Below, piece after piece: positions 1 through 10,592 of a stretch of 64,000 nt of DNA (positions are counted from its first letter, which is position 1; each line of letters starts with the position of its first letter). A model generated the notes under the pieces. It was not told the DNA's origin. It worked only from the letters and a program-made list of their open reading frames with translations, and searched no databases. A program made the translations under genes and the position numbers. Source of the DNA: Miscanthus floridulus (Eukaryota > Streptophyta > Magnoliopsida > Poales > Poaceae). The stretch spans positions 61,451,798-61,515,797 of the forward strand of contig NC_089591.1 of the NCBI RefSeq assembly GCF_019320115.1, read 5' to 3'.

Positions 1-503
1 TTATGTTTGAGTGAGGTAGCAAAGTCCTTGTAAGAAGGTGGTAACTTGGCGATTATACCGCCAGCCACAAACTTGTTAGGTAAGACACATGGAAAGAGCT
101 CAAGTTCCTTAGCTAGTGCCTGAATCTCATGAGCCTGTTCCATGAGATACAGCTCGCTACCAGCATCGGTAACTCCAAACTTTCCCACAAGTGCATCCCA
201 CAGCTCTTTCCCTGTAGGAAGGATGATATAGCTTTTCTGAAATTTTAGATCAAATGCGCTAATCACTGCACCTCGAAAGAGGTTGTCATCAGCCTTAAAT
301 TTAGCCTCATCCTCAGGAGGCAAGTTAGCAGGTTTGCCATCAGAGATGTGATAACATGACATTGCAGTGAGCCACAATTCCATCTTAGCTTTCCAAATCA
401 AAAAGTTTTTACCATCAAAAGGATCAGGCTTTAACACAGCAGCAAAACCTTTGATAGAAAAATGCCTATAATTAGGTTTTTGGATTGTTGGAATAATAGG
501 CAA
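1..503 (-). pseudogene. copia gag, 5' part, cut by the window edge
   Basis: The reading frame starts at 503 on the minus strand and stays open to position 1. It matches the full gag copy at 5933 downward, apart from a few substitutions. It encodes the N-terminal capsid-like part of copia gag (motifs FDGKNFLIWKAKMELWL and LPPSYKDFATSLKH). The zinc-knuckle half lies outside the window, so whether this copy is intact cannot be judged. Confidence 0.8.
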
Positions 504-1053
504 TTTTCATGTCATTTTAATTCCATAACTTAACAGCATGATGATAACATATAAAGAAATATTAATCATTGAAATCATGATATCAATTATCTTCATGATG
601 AAAATACATGCTAGATCATGTGTCATGTGAAACATATAAAAAACAGAAACATGTGAACTTGATTCATAAATCATAACAGAGAGAAACTGGAATGATATAC
701 ATCTTAGATTTACAACAAGCATAAGGCTACATATGAAGCAACTTGACTGTAACGATAAAGCACATACATGGAGCATATATTTGATAGAAACAGACTGGTA
801 ATACTGGACACAGGGAACAAATTGAGAGAAGATGAAACGATCATACCCTCTCGTCCGTGATTCCGAAGTCGACATGCTATAGGAGAAGAATCCTCGACGA
901 AGAAGACGCCGGTGATCGGGAAGAAGACGAAGACTCTTGGGCAGTCGCGTAGACACTCCCTAAAAACCTAATTGTCGATCCCCGTGCAAGATCCCGAATG
1001 ACAATGGCTTCGGAGGCACCGGCCCTCTCGCTCCTCCGTGCGCGCAGAGTTAC

Positions 1054-1477
1054 GAGATGAGGAAAGCTATCGAACAACTGAACCGTGTTTCTGGAATGAG
1101 TCTCTCTTTTATCTAGAGATGGAAGAATCGCAAGGGAAGCCGAGAAGCCTCGGAGGCATGCGCCGAAAAGATCGAGAGTCTCAGGGAGATCAAGCGTCAG
1201 GTCGAGTTAGTGGGTGCTAAAAATTAACACACCACGCCACGCCACGCCCCCGCCTGAGCCCGGCCAATGGCGGCGGCGGCGGTGCGCGCGCGCGTGTGGC
1301 ACGCCCTTGTCCGTTTCTCAACTTCTCAAATTAGACGGATCTTTTCCAATCATTTAAGTTGAGTCAATGTCCTTTTAACTTCCAATCCGGTACAAATAAT
1401 AATACCCACAATTACAAGTCATAGAGTTATTGATTTATTAGATATATAAATGGGCCTAGCCCATAATAAATCCAACA
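1054..1477 (-). repeat. copia LTR, left copy (inner boundary approximate)
   Basis: The right edge at 1477 is the minus-strand LTR start TGTTGGATTT, preceded on the minus strand by a polypurine-like stretch containing GATGGGGAT (plus 1478-1495). The segment is shared with 6484-6907 with about four differences by eye, and with 8592-8899, which lacks about 110 bp of the middle. It contains a CGG/CG-rich patch near 1270-1295. The inner boundary beside gag is unresolved because no tRNA primer-binding site was recognised between the LTR and gag; 1054 is only the limit of the part shared by all three copies. Confidence 0.7.
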
Positions 1478-2061
1478 ATCCCCATCAAACTCTAGAGTTT
1501 GTAACTGTATAGTTCCAGAATCACAATTCTTTGATATACCAGTGTTTCGATGGAGACTGTTAAGTTGAACATCCATCTAGAACAAGAGTTTCACTCAGTC
1601 ACAATTGAACAATGGACTATGCCTTGAATTGACAGTTTTGTGTGAGGTGAGATTCACTGAAGTCCTTTGCTGATACTAGGTTGCAACAAGCATCCCCGCT
1701 GTTTGAAGCATATAAGTCACACTTCTATGCCTTTTATAAGTGTTTAGGGATAACCCAGGTCCCATAAACTGTGACCAGTAGTCTGACTCATATAGGTGTA
1801 CTTCTCAAAAGATGTTCTATAGGACAACATCTCATCTTTATTAGACTTTCGAAATACATTAAGGTAAACACCATCCTGTCTTACAGAAAGAAAGATATGC
1901 ATCAGAGATAGGTTCATAGGGAACTTTACTCTCAATCTACTTATAGCTTGTTTCACCACTCTACTTCACGGGATCTCCGATCATAAAGAGCAGGTTACCA
2001 CTATAGTAGACTTTCACGTGGGTCTCATACACATCTCTCTCGATGCACTTTCTATCACATT

Positions 2062-2595
2062 TCATGACAGTCCCTTAGTGAATTGATCTGTCAGATTATT
2101 CGACGTGTGAACATAGTCCAACGTTATAACTCCAGAGATTTTCAACTTTCTGACAGTCTTTAATCTTCTTTTAACATGCCTTGTGGACTTCATGTTATTC
2201 CTGAAACTGTTGACCTTTGTAATCACAGTCTGGTTGTCACAGTTCATTGAAATAGCCGGTATCGGTTTTTCAACTACCGGTAAATCCAATAGGAAATCAC
2301 GAAGCCACTCGGCATTAGCTCCAGCAGTGTCCAATGTAGCGAGTTCTGCTTTCATTGTAGACTTCGTTAAGATAGTCTGCTTGCAAGACTTCCAGAAAGC
2401 AGCGCCACCTGCAAGCAAAAACACATATCCGCTCGTGGCATACAGCTCATCAGCATCAGAAATCCAGTTGGCATCACAATAGCCTTCCAGCACTTTTGGA
2501 TGTCCAGTATAATGAATACCATAAGTCATAGTACCTTTTAGATAACGCAACACTCTCTCAAGAGCACGCCAGTGATCATCTCCCGGGTTTGACAT
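2062..2595 (-). pseudogene. copia RNase H domain (3' end of pol)
   Basis: The 177-aa reading frame shows the copia RNase H core: a YCDANW motif, an ATSGYVFLLAGGAAFWKS block, STMKAELATLDTAG with its catalytic acidic position, NCDNQTVI, and a C-terminal LTDQFTKGL. It belongs to the full internal region (gag start at 5933) but is separated from the RT frame by a stop and a frame change around 2596-2765. The protein would degrade the RNA strand of the RNA:DNA hybrid during reverse transcription. It is broken relative to a complete pol. Confidence 0.85.
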
Positions 2596-2762
2596 AAATC
2601 AGCTCAGCTTGCTCACAGCATATGAGATGTCAGGCCTTGTCGCACTCGCAAGGTACATGAGTGAGCCAATGATCTGGGAGTATGTCAGTTGATCCCTTGC
2701 TATTCTTCAATTTTTTCCTCAATAGCACGCTAGGATCATAAGACGTGGGAGCAGGATCACAG

Positions 2763-3578
2763 TCACGAAAACCAAAGCGACTTAATACCTTTTTCCACAT
2801 AGTGGGACTGTAACAGAGTTACCCCACCATCACCTTCTCTAATAAGCTTGATGTTTAAAATAACATTAGCTTCTCCCAAATCTTTCATTTCAAAATTGCT
2901 CGACAGAAGTTTCTTTACTTCCATAATCACATTGAGATTTGATCCAAAGATCAGGATGTCATTAACATATAGGCACAGCATAACAGCTTCACTCCCACCA
3001 TATCGATAATACACACACGTGTCAGCTTCATTCACAGAGAAACTGTTAGATGTTAAAGTATTATTAAACCTTTCATGCCATTGCTTTGGTGCTTGTTTTA
3101 GGCCATATAATGATTTTAACAACCTGCACACCTTGTTCTCTTGACCATCCGCAATGAACCCTTCTGGCTGATCTATATAGATTTTCTTTTCTAACTCTCC
3201 ATTCAGGAAAGCTGTCTTAACATCCATCTGATGAATGATAAGACTATAAGAGGCAGCCACGGCAATTAAGGTGCGAATTGTAGTCAATCGAGCAACTGGT
3301 GAATAGGTGTCAAAGAAATCTTCACCCTCTTTTTGGGTGTATCCTTTGGCCACAAGCTTTGCCTTGTACCTCTCAATTATACCATCAGGCCTAAGCTTTT
3401 TCTTAAAAATCCATTTGCAACCTATAGGTTGACAACCATAAGGACGGTCAACGACCTTCCAAGTTTCATTAGACATAATAGAATCCATCTCACTCCTTAC
3501 TGCTTCCTTCCACAAGTCAGCATCAGGAGAAAAATATGCCTCTCTAATGGTGGTTGGTATGTCTTCCATAAGGTACAC
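2763..3578 (-). pseudogene. copia reverse transcriptase domain
   Basis: The 271-aa frame contains the copia RT hallmarks: CKWIFKKKLRPDG, RYKAKLVAKGYTQ, VKTAFLNGELEKKIYIDQPEGF, SLYGLKQAPKQWHERF, and YVNDILIFGSN where the YVDD catalytic motif is expected. The D-to-N change would disable polymerisation if real; the second copy (8060-8584) has the same YVND. The frame is continuous with integrase upstream apart from one stop codon (TAG, 3614-3612). It ends early because of one extra base near 2790: the second copy lacks that base and reads on into the normal sequence. The start of the open frame is a GTG inside the polyprotein, not a real initiation site. Confidence 0.85.
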
Positions 3579-3611
3579 TAAATAGTCATCATCAAAGGAT
3601 TTTGCAACCCT

Positions 3612-5024
3612 CTATCTTTTGCTCTTTCGAGTGACTATAGTGTCATCCTCCTCAGGGATGTGTACATGAGAATCTTCAGCATGATTTGTTGGAATAGACA
3701 GTTCGTGTTCATGGGAAATTATAGTCTCATGACTTGTTTCACTAGGTATATTCTTCATTGGAAATTCATTCTCAAAGAATGTAGCGTCTCTAGATTCTAT
3801 GATTGTATCAACATACATATCAGGAACTTCAGATTTTATAATTAAGAACATATAACCAACACTGTGAAATGCATAACCAAGGAAAATACAATCAACAGTT
3901 TTAGGCCTAAGTTTACGCTTTTTGTTGATTGACGCGTTTACTTTAGCCAGGCAACCCCAAGTGCGCAAATATGAGAGATTTAATCTTCTCCTTTCCCATT
4001 CCTCAAATGGTGTGATCTCTTTGTTCTTTGTTGGAACTCTGTTCAGGACATGACATGCTGTCAAAATCGTCTCACCCCACCATTCCTTAGATAATCCCGC
4101 TGTACTCAACATGGCATTCACTAACTCTGTTAGAGTGCGGTTTTTCCTTTCAGCAATCCCATTAGATTGTGGTGAGAATGGCGGTGTCCTCTCATGAACA
4201 ATACCATGTTCCACACAAAACTCATCGAAAACATTAGAGAAATATTCTCCACCTCGATCGGACCTTAACCGCTTTATTTTTCTCTCAAGTTGGTTCTCAA
4301 CTTCAGCTTTATAGGTCTTAAAATAATTAAACGCTTCATCTTTTGTTTTTAAGAGATACATATAGTAAAATCTGGTGGAGTCATCTATAAATATGAGGAA
4401 GTATCTTTTACTGCCTTTAGTCAAAATTCCATTCATTTCGCATAAATCAGAATGGACAAGTTCTAGAGGTGCTAAATTCCTCGCCTCAGCAGCCTTGTGA
4501 GGCTTGCGGGGTTGTTTTGATTCAACACATACATGGCACTTAGACTTTTTGACCAAATTGAATTTAGGAATTAAATTTAGATTTACTAACCACATAAGAC
4601 AGCCAAAACTTGCATGACAGAAACGTGAATGCCATAAATCCGACTCATCAGAAATATTAACACAATTCACTATTTTATTACACACATCATGCAGTGATAA
4701 GCGGAACAAGCCTCCGCAATCATATCCTTTACCAACAAAGGAACCATGTTTCGACACAACACATTTATTCGACTCTAGAATAATTTTGTAGCCATCTCGA
4801 CATAGCATAGACGCACTAACAAGATTCTTCTTGATGGAGGGCACATGCTGCACGCTCTTCAATGGCACCATCTTTCCCGAAGTAAACTTCAGAATGACCG
4901 TACCAACACCAAAAACATGAGCACGCGACCCATTTCCCATCAACAATGCGCTAGACCTCTCGACCTGGTAGGAAAAAAACAGAGAAACATCAGCACACAC
5001 ATGAATATTTGCACCACTATCCAT
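3612..5024 (-). pseudogene. copia protease + integrase (polyprotein segment)
   Basis: The 470-aa frame begins directly after an in-frame TAG that ends gag. Residues 1-5 carry the aspartic protease motif MDSGA. The integrase zinc-binding part follows (LWHSRFCHASFG, then CHVCVESK), and the catalytic core shows HSDLCEMN, FIDDSTRFYYMYLL, a DRGGEYFS block and QSNGIAERKNRTL. The frame ends KSKR at a second in-frame TAG, beyond which RT continues in the same frame. The length and order are normal for copia; only the two TAG codons interrupt the polyprotein. It would have cut the polyprotein and inserted the cDNA. Confidence 0.9.
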
Positions 5025-5933
5025 CTACCACTCAGGTGAATTACATACTAAAAGAACAAATGGTAAAGAATTACCATACCCAGTTGCTCCTTCTCCAGTA
5101 TCAGTAGTGACAACATTTGCTGATTTCTTTTCTTGCTTGAACTTACGCTCAGGACGCTCACTTGCCCAGTGCTGTTCACTGCCACAAACAAAGCAGCCTC
5201 CATCTCTCTTGTTGTTGTTCTTCTTTTTAAACCGTGTTGTTTGAACAGGCTTAGTTATGTTCTCTTGCTTGTTCTGTTTTTTCTTCTTTTTATATTTGCG
5301 GAATCCAGAGTTTCTCTTCTGTATCACATTAGCAGTAGAGGTCTTAACACTCTTTCCATTGTCTTTTGCTCTCGCTCTCTCCTCAACATCAAGAGTACCA
5401 ATGAGCTCTTCAACATTGAACTTCCATCTCTTATGTTTGAGTGAGGTAGCAAAGTCCTTGTAAGAAGGTGGTAACTTGGCGATTATACCGCCAGCCACAA
5501 ACTTGTTAGGTAAGACACATGGAAAGAGCTCAAGTTTCTTAGCTAGTGCCTGAATCTCATGAGCCTGTTCCATGAGATACAGCTCGCTACCAGCATCGGT
5601 AACTCCAAACTTTCCCACAAGTGCATCCCACAGCTCTTTCCCTGTAGGAAGGATGATATAGCTTTTCTGAAATTTTAGATCAAATGCGCTAATCACTGCA
5701 CCTCGAAAGAGGTTGTCATCAGCCTTAAATTTAGCCTCATCCTCAGGAGGCAAGTTAGCAGGTTTGCCATCAGAGATGTGATAACATGACATTGCAGTGA
5801 GCCACAATTCCATCTTAGCTTTCCAAATCAAAAAGTTTTTACCATCAAAAGGATCAGGCTTTAACACAGCAGCAAAACCTCTGATAGAAAAATGCCTATA
5901 ATTAGGTTTTTGGATTGTTGGAATAATAGGCAA
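5025..5933 (-). pseudogene. copia gag with degraded zinc knuckle
   Basis: The 302-aa frame starts MPIIPTIQ. It has the copia gag capsid region (PFDGKNFLIWKAKMELW; LPTGKELWDALVGKFG; FVAGGIIAKLPPSYKDFATSL; VEELIGTLDVEE), then a lysine-rich linker and a nucleocapsid motif CFVCGSEQHWASER, where the fourth metal ligand (normally Cys) is Arg. The MEQ-AHEIQ junction around residues 120-125 looks shorter than usual for the family, suggesting an in-frame deletion (inference). The frame ends NSPEW then TAG, immediately before the protease MDSGA. This product would assemble the virus-like particle and package RNA. Confidence 0.88.
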
Positions 5934-5939
5934 TTTTCA

Positions 5940-6483
5940 TGTCATTTTAATTCCATAATTTAACAGCATGATGATAACATATAAAGAAATATTAATCATT
6001 GAAATCATGATATCAATTATCTTCATGATGAAAATACATGCTAGATCATGTGTCATGTGAAACATATAAAAAACAGAAACATGTGAACTTGATTCATAAA
6101 TCATAACAGAGAGAAACTGGCATGATATACATCTTAGATTTACAACAAGCATAAGGCTACATATGAAGGAACATGACTGTAACGATAAAGCACATACGTG
6201 GAGCATATATTTGACAGAAACAGACTGGTAATACTGGACACAGGGAACAAACTGAGAGAAGATGAAACGATCATACCCTCCCGTCCGTGATTCCGAAGTC
6301 GACATGCTGTAGGAGAAGAATCCTCGACGAAGAAGATGCCGGTGATCGGGAAGAAGACGAAGACTCTTGGGCAGTCGCGTAGACACTCCCTAAAAACCTA
6401 ATTGTCGATCCCCATGCAAGATCCCGAATGACAAGGGCTTCGGAGGCACCTGCCCTCTCGCTCCTCCGTGCGCGCAGAGTTAC
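5940..6483 (-). other. copia 5' leader between LTR and gag (also 507-1053 in the left unit)
   Basis: This stretch lies between the LTR and the gag start on the minus strand and is duplicated at 507-1053. It carries a 149-aa open frame (6386-5937 and 956-507) with no recognised domain and poor conservation between the copies. It is best read as untranslated leader or LTR end. A primer-binding site matching the usual initiator tRNA-Met sequence was looked for and not found. Confidence 0.5.
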
Positions 6484-6907
6484 GAGATGAGGAAAGCTAT
6501 CGAACAACTGAACCGTGTTTCTGGAATGAGTCTCTCTTTTATCTAGAGATGGAAGAATCGCAAGGGAAGCCGAGAAGCCTCGGAGGCATGCGCCGAAAAG
6601 ATCGAGAGTCTCAGGGAGATCAAGCGTCAGGTCGAGTTAGTGGGTGCTAAAAATTAACACACCACGCCACGCCACGCCCCGGCCTGAGCCCGGCCGGTGG
6701 CGGCGGCGGCGGTGCGCGCGCGCGTGTGGCACGCCCTTGTCCGTTTCTCAACTTCTCAAATTAGACGGATCTTTTCCAATCATTTAAGTTGAGTCAATGT
6801 CCTTTTAACTTCCAATCCGGTACAAATAATAATACCCACAATTACAAGCCATAGAGTTATTGATTTATTAGATATATAAATGGGCCTAGCCCATAATAAA
6901 TCCAACA
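6484..6907 (-). repeat. copia LTR, middle copy
   Basis: It is near-identical to 1054-1477 (about four substitutions by eye, around 1%), so the duplication is young. The right edge at 6907 is the minus-strand TGTTGGATTT terminus, preceded by the GATGGGGAT purine stretch of the neighbouring internal region. Because this LTR serves as the 3' LTR of the right unit and the 5' LTR of the left unit, no target duplication is expected around it. Confidence 0.75.
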
Positions 6908-7443
6908 ATCCCCATCAAACTCTAGAGTTTGTAACTGTATAGTTCCAGAATCACAATTCTTTGATATACCAGTGTTTCGATGGAGACTGTTAAGTTGAAC
7001 ATCCATCTAGAACAAGAGTTTCACTCAGTCACAACTGAACAATGGACTATGCCTTGAATTGACAGTTTTGTGTGAGGTGAGATTCACTGAAGTCCTTTGC
7101 TGATACTAGGTTGCAACAAGCATCCCCGCTGTTTGAAGCATATAAGTCACACTTCTATGCCTTTCATAAGTGTTTAGGGATAACCCAGGTCCCATAAACT
7201 GTGACCAGTAGTCTGACTCATATAGGTGTACTTCTCAAAAGATGTTCTATAGGACAACATCTCATCTTTATTAGACTTTCGAAATACATTAAGGTAAACA
7301 CCATCCTGTCTTACAGAAAGAAAGATATGCATCAGAGATAGGTTCGTAGGGAACTTTACTCTCAATCTACTTATAGCTTGTTTCACCACTCTACTTCACG
7401 GGATCTCCGATCACAAAGAGCAGGTTACCACTACAGTAGACTT

Positions 7444-7854
7444 TCACGTGGGTCTCATACACATCTCTCTCGATGCACTTTCTATCACATTTCGTGACAG
7501 TCCCTTAGTGAATTGATCTGTCAGATTATTCGACGTGTGAACATAGTCCAACGTTATAACTCCAGAGATTTTCAACTTTCTGACAGTGTTTAATCTTCTT
7601 TTAACATGCCTTGTGGACTTCATGTTATTCCTGAAACTGTTGACCTTTGTAATCACAGTCTGGTTGTCACAGTTCATTGAAATAGCCGGTATCGGTTTTT
7701 CAACTACCGGTAAATCCAATAGGAAATCACGAAGCCACTCGGCATTAGCTCCAGCAGTGTCCAATGTAGCGAGTTCTGCTTTCATTGTAGACTTCGTTAA
7801 GATAGTCTGCTTGCAAAACTTCCAGAAAGCAGCGCCACCTGCAAGCAAAAACAC
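7444..7854 (-). pseudogene. copia RNase H, second (truncated) unit
   Basis: It is a near-exact copy of 2062-2424 in the right-hand unit. The frame shows the FLLAGGAAFWK and STMKAELATLDTAG blocks and the C-terminal LTDQFTKGL. A TAG at about 7893-7895, in the codon corresponding to the tryptophan of YCDANW in the other copy, cuts the frame. Confidence 0.8.
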
Positions 7855-8059
7855 ATATCCGCTCGTGGCATACAGCTCATCAGCATCAGAAATCTAGTTG
7901 GCATCACAATAGCCTTCCAGCACTTTTGGATGTCCAGTATAATGAATACCATAAGTCATAGTACCTTTTAGATAACGCAACACTCTCTCAAGAGCACGCC
8001 AGTGATCATCTCCCGGGTTTGACATAAATCAGCTCAGCTTGCTCACAGCATATGAGATG

Positions 8060-8743
8060 TCAGGCCTTGTCGCACTCGCAAGGTACATGAGTGAGCCAAT
8101 GATCTGGGAGTATGTCAGTTGATCCCTTGCTATTCTTCGATTTTTTCCTCAATAGCACGCTAGGATCATAAGACGTGGGAGCAGGATCACAGTCACGAAA
8201 ACCAAAGCGACTTAATACATTTTCCACATAGTGGGACTGTAACAGAGTTACCCCACCATCACCTTCTCTAATAAGCTTGATGTTTAAAATAACATTAGCT
8301 TCTCCCAAATCTTTCATTTCAAAATTGCTCGACAGAAGTTTCTTTACTTCCATAATCACATTGAGATTTGATCCAAAGATCAAGATGTCATTAACATATA
8401 GGCACAGCATAACAGCTTCACTCCCACCATATCGATAATACACACACGTGTCAGCTTCATTCACAGAGAAACTGTTAGATGTTAAAGTATTATTAAACCT
8501 TTCATGCCATTGCTTTGGTGCTTGTTTTAGGTCATATAATGATTTTAACAACCTGCACACCTTGTTCTCTTGACCATCTGCAATATGGTGGGAGATGAGG
8601 AAAGCTATCGAACAACTGAACCGTGTTTCTGGAATGAGTCTCTCTTTTATCCGCCTCGCCTCGCCACGCCCCGGCCCAAGCCCGAGCCCGGCCCGGCCGG
8701 CGGCGGCGCGCGCGCGTGTGGCACGCCCTTGTCCGTTTCTCAA
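8060..8743 (-). pseudogene. copia RT 3' half fused by deletion to LTR sequence
   Basis: The frame runs from LTR-derived codons (8743 to about 8590) into RT sequence starting at ADGQENKVCRLLKSLYDLKQAPKQW. It keeps the YVNDILIFGSN catalytic region and reads through the site where the first copy carries an extra base. The N-terminal half of RT, integrase, protease and gag are missing. Homology to the other copy ends at 8584, seven filler bases follow, and LTR homology resumes at 8592, which is the footprint of an internal deletion with end joining. Confidence 0.8.
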
Positions 8744-8899
8744 CTTCTCAAATTAGACGGATCTCTTCCAATCATTTAAGTTGAGTCAACGTCCTTTTAA
8801 CTTTCAATCCGATACAAATAATAATACCCACAATTATAAATCATAGAGTTTTTGATTTATTAGATATATAAATGGGCCTAGCCCATAATAAATCCAACA
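8592..8899 (-). repeat. copia LTR, right outer copy (internally deleted)
   Basis: 8592-8651 matches 1055-1114 and 8652-8899 matches about 1230-1477; roughly 110 bp between them are absent. The outer end at 8899 is the CA (minus-strand TG) terminus, after which unrelated GC-rich sequence begins. It has clearly more differences from the other two LTRs than they have from each other. Confidence 0.75.
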
Positions 8900-9194
8900 T
8901 CGTGCGGCAGCAACGCAGCATGGCCCGCGCGGCGGCCGCGGCGCGATGCCGGCGCGGGTGGGGGCCGAGCTGCCGTTCACGCCTTCACAACGCACGCAGG
9001 CCGCAGGCAGCAGAGCCGCCTGGAAGGCTGGAACGCGAGCCCGTCGCGTGAGTGAGCGGGCATAGGATAAGATTCCGATGCTTCGGCGTAAGAAAATGCG
9101 CGCGTCGGGTCGTCGTCAACTGACTAATTTCGACGAGATTTCTGAGATGATAAAGTGAAGAGTTGACAGAGACCCGCGTGATCTGTTTAGCCTT
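8900..9194. other. Non-coding GC-rich stretch beside the copia array
   Basis: It is GC-rich to about 9060 and then mixed. No reading frame with a recognisable domain was found. It may be remains of a gene edge or a GC-rich transposon, but nothing visible supports either. Confidence 0.4.
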
Positions 9195-9330
9195 TTTGGC
9201 CCTGTTCGGTTTACCCCATGTTCGGCTTCTTTTTTCAGCCGGAACAGTGTTTTTCTCTCACAACAATTCAGCCGGAACAGTGTTTTTCAGCCAGTTTCAG
9301 CCAAGTTTCAGACCAGCGAACGGGGCCAAA
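9195..9330. mobile_element. Short TIR element (MITE), 136 bp
   Basis: The left end TTTGGCCCTGTTCG is mirrored by the right end CGAACGGGGCCAAA with one mismatch in 14 bp. Inside, the 20-bp unit CAGCCGGAACAGTGTTTTTC occurs twice (about 9236 and 9270). A related element with GGCCC ends and an AGCCGAAACACTGTTCC core sits at 51236-51365. No clear target duplication was seen. Confidence 0.6.
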
Positions 9331-9720
9331 GGGAGAGGGGGAGAGGCAAAGAAACCGACTGTTTCTGATCGTAGTCTGGAATCGCTGCAGGAAATCATGG
9401 AACCTTTCCGTCTCTTCTCGAGCAATCCGGGGCGGGGCATGCTTTTGTGCTGCTTGTGCCAAAGGGGGTGTTAGACGTTGCCGGCAGGCAAGGTGGAGGG
9501 ATAACGCGATTGTTTCACGCGTACTGAAATGAGATCGAGCACGGTTGCCATTCAAGTAGCATGTGCCACTCAGAACTCAAAATTGACGACGACGAGATTT
9601 CAATGTAGGATGTGCCACTCAGAAATCAAAGTTGACGCCAATCAGGAATAGGAAAAACGAATGATTGGCGTGCCTATCCACGAAATTTCTATAGAAAACA
9701 GAATGAGGAAGAATAACTAA
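9331..9720. other. Intergenic, no gene seen
   Basis: Open frames here overlap each other on both strands and lack domains. A short duplicated phrase (ATGTGCCACTCAGAA, about 9560 and 9609) is the only structure noticed. Confidence 0.4.
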
Positions 9721-10156
9721 TGAGGCGTTTGGATGGTAAGTAAGCATCCTAAGACATAGTAAAAGAAGAAATGAGGTTGGACTTTATATGCTTACTTTCT
9801 TCAAAAGTCCTATTGAATAGCTCACTTCATAGAAATTTTGTTCCAAAAACTCTGACATGTTTGATCCTTGAATTGAATTCATCCTGATAATTATAATTTA
9901 GATATAGATTAATTAAGTTAATATAGTTGTATATGGAATATATTTGTATATTTATTGTTAGGTATGTAAGGGACATACTTATATATTGTATTTTTATTGT
10001 AGAGAAGTGAGTTGAAGAGTGTGCTATAAATTGGAGAGTAGAATTATAGCATAGTAATTTATAGAATCTATTTCTATCTCCCACCCTATAAATTTGAGAT
10101 AGACTTATTTGTGAGCTTGAAAAAGTTATAGAATGTCAAATTCTAATCAAATAGCC
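9721..10156. mobile_element. Candidate Tourist/Harbinger-type MITE
   Basis: The left end reads TGAGGCGTTTGGAT. The reverse complement of the right end reads GGCTATTTGATT, an imperfect inverted repeat. TAA occurs directly outside both ends (9718-9720 and 10157-10159), matching the 3-bp target preference of PIF/Harbinger elements. The interior is AT-rich and non-coding. The poor TIR match keeps confidence low. Confidence 0.4.
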
Positions 10157-10353
10157 TAATCCGTTACGTAGATTTTAATTCGTCCAAAATGAAGGGATCT
10201 AAACCGCTCCTAATAGAAAAAAAATCCTGTAGAAATTCAAACTTCTAAAAAGTTTTAGTTTTTCTCCGTTTCAAAGGTCGTGTGATGTTGCAACTCATAT
10301 TGACACCATTTGAGACTCACTCGAGCAATTACATATGCAAAATATTGTTTATA

Positions 10354-10590
10354 CACTTCATCCGTTCTAAATTATAATTTGTTTGACTTTTTTTATCTCA
10401 AGTTTGACCACTTATCTTATTTAAAAAAATTATGCAAACATAGTCAAATTTAAGGCATTCTTGAAGAACTTTTGTTAATAAAGCAAGCCACAACAAAAGA
10501 AGTGATATTCTGCATAAAATTTTAAATAAGACGAGTGGTGAAACTTGAAGTCAAAAAAGTTAAACGAACTATAATTTAGAACGAATTTAG
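10354..10590. mobile_element. Stowaway-type MITE, 237 bp
   Basis: The two arms form a long imperfect palindrome: CATCCGTTCTAAATTATAAT on the left and its mirror ending CTATAATTTAGAACG on the right, extending about 80 bp inward with GACTTTTTTT and CTTATTTAAA blocks on both sides. TA flanks both ends (10352-10353 and 10591-10592), the Stowaway/mariner target site. Confidence 0.75.
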
Positions 10591-10592
10591 TA

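Larger units (their letters stand above)
1..8899 (-). mobile_element. Tandem Ty1/copia LTR retrotransposon array (three LTRs, two internal regions)
   Basis: The sequence starting at position 1 recurs at 5431, and the two copies run in parallel at about 99% identity (by eye) until 8584, giving a 5430-bp period. Read on the minus strand from the right, the order is LTR (8899-8592), damaged internal region with RT and RNase H only, LTR (right end 6907), full internal region (gag, protease, integrase, RT, RNase H), LTR (right end 1477), and the gag start of a further internal region that leaves the window. Each LTR begins TGTTGGATTT on the minus strand, and a purine-rich tract precedes it in the two inner copies. 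The gag-PR-IN-RT-RNaseH order is that of Ty1/copia. Shared LTRs imply unequal LTR recombination. The outer right boundary is 8899; the left one is outside the window, so no target duplication can be checked. Confidence 0.9.

Noticed and set aside
507..956. 149-aa frame repeated at 5937-6386 between copia LTR and gag
   Set aside because: Its conservation only reflects the recent tandem duplication; no domain, and the region is leader or LTR end.
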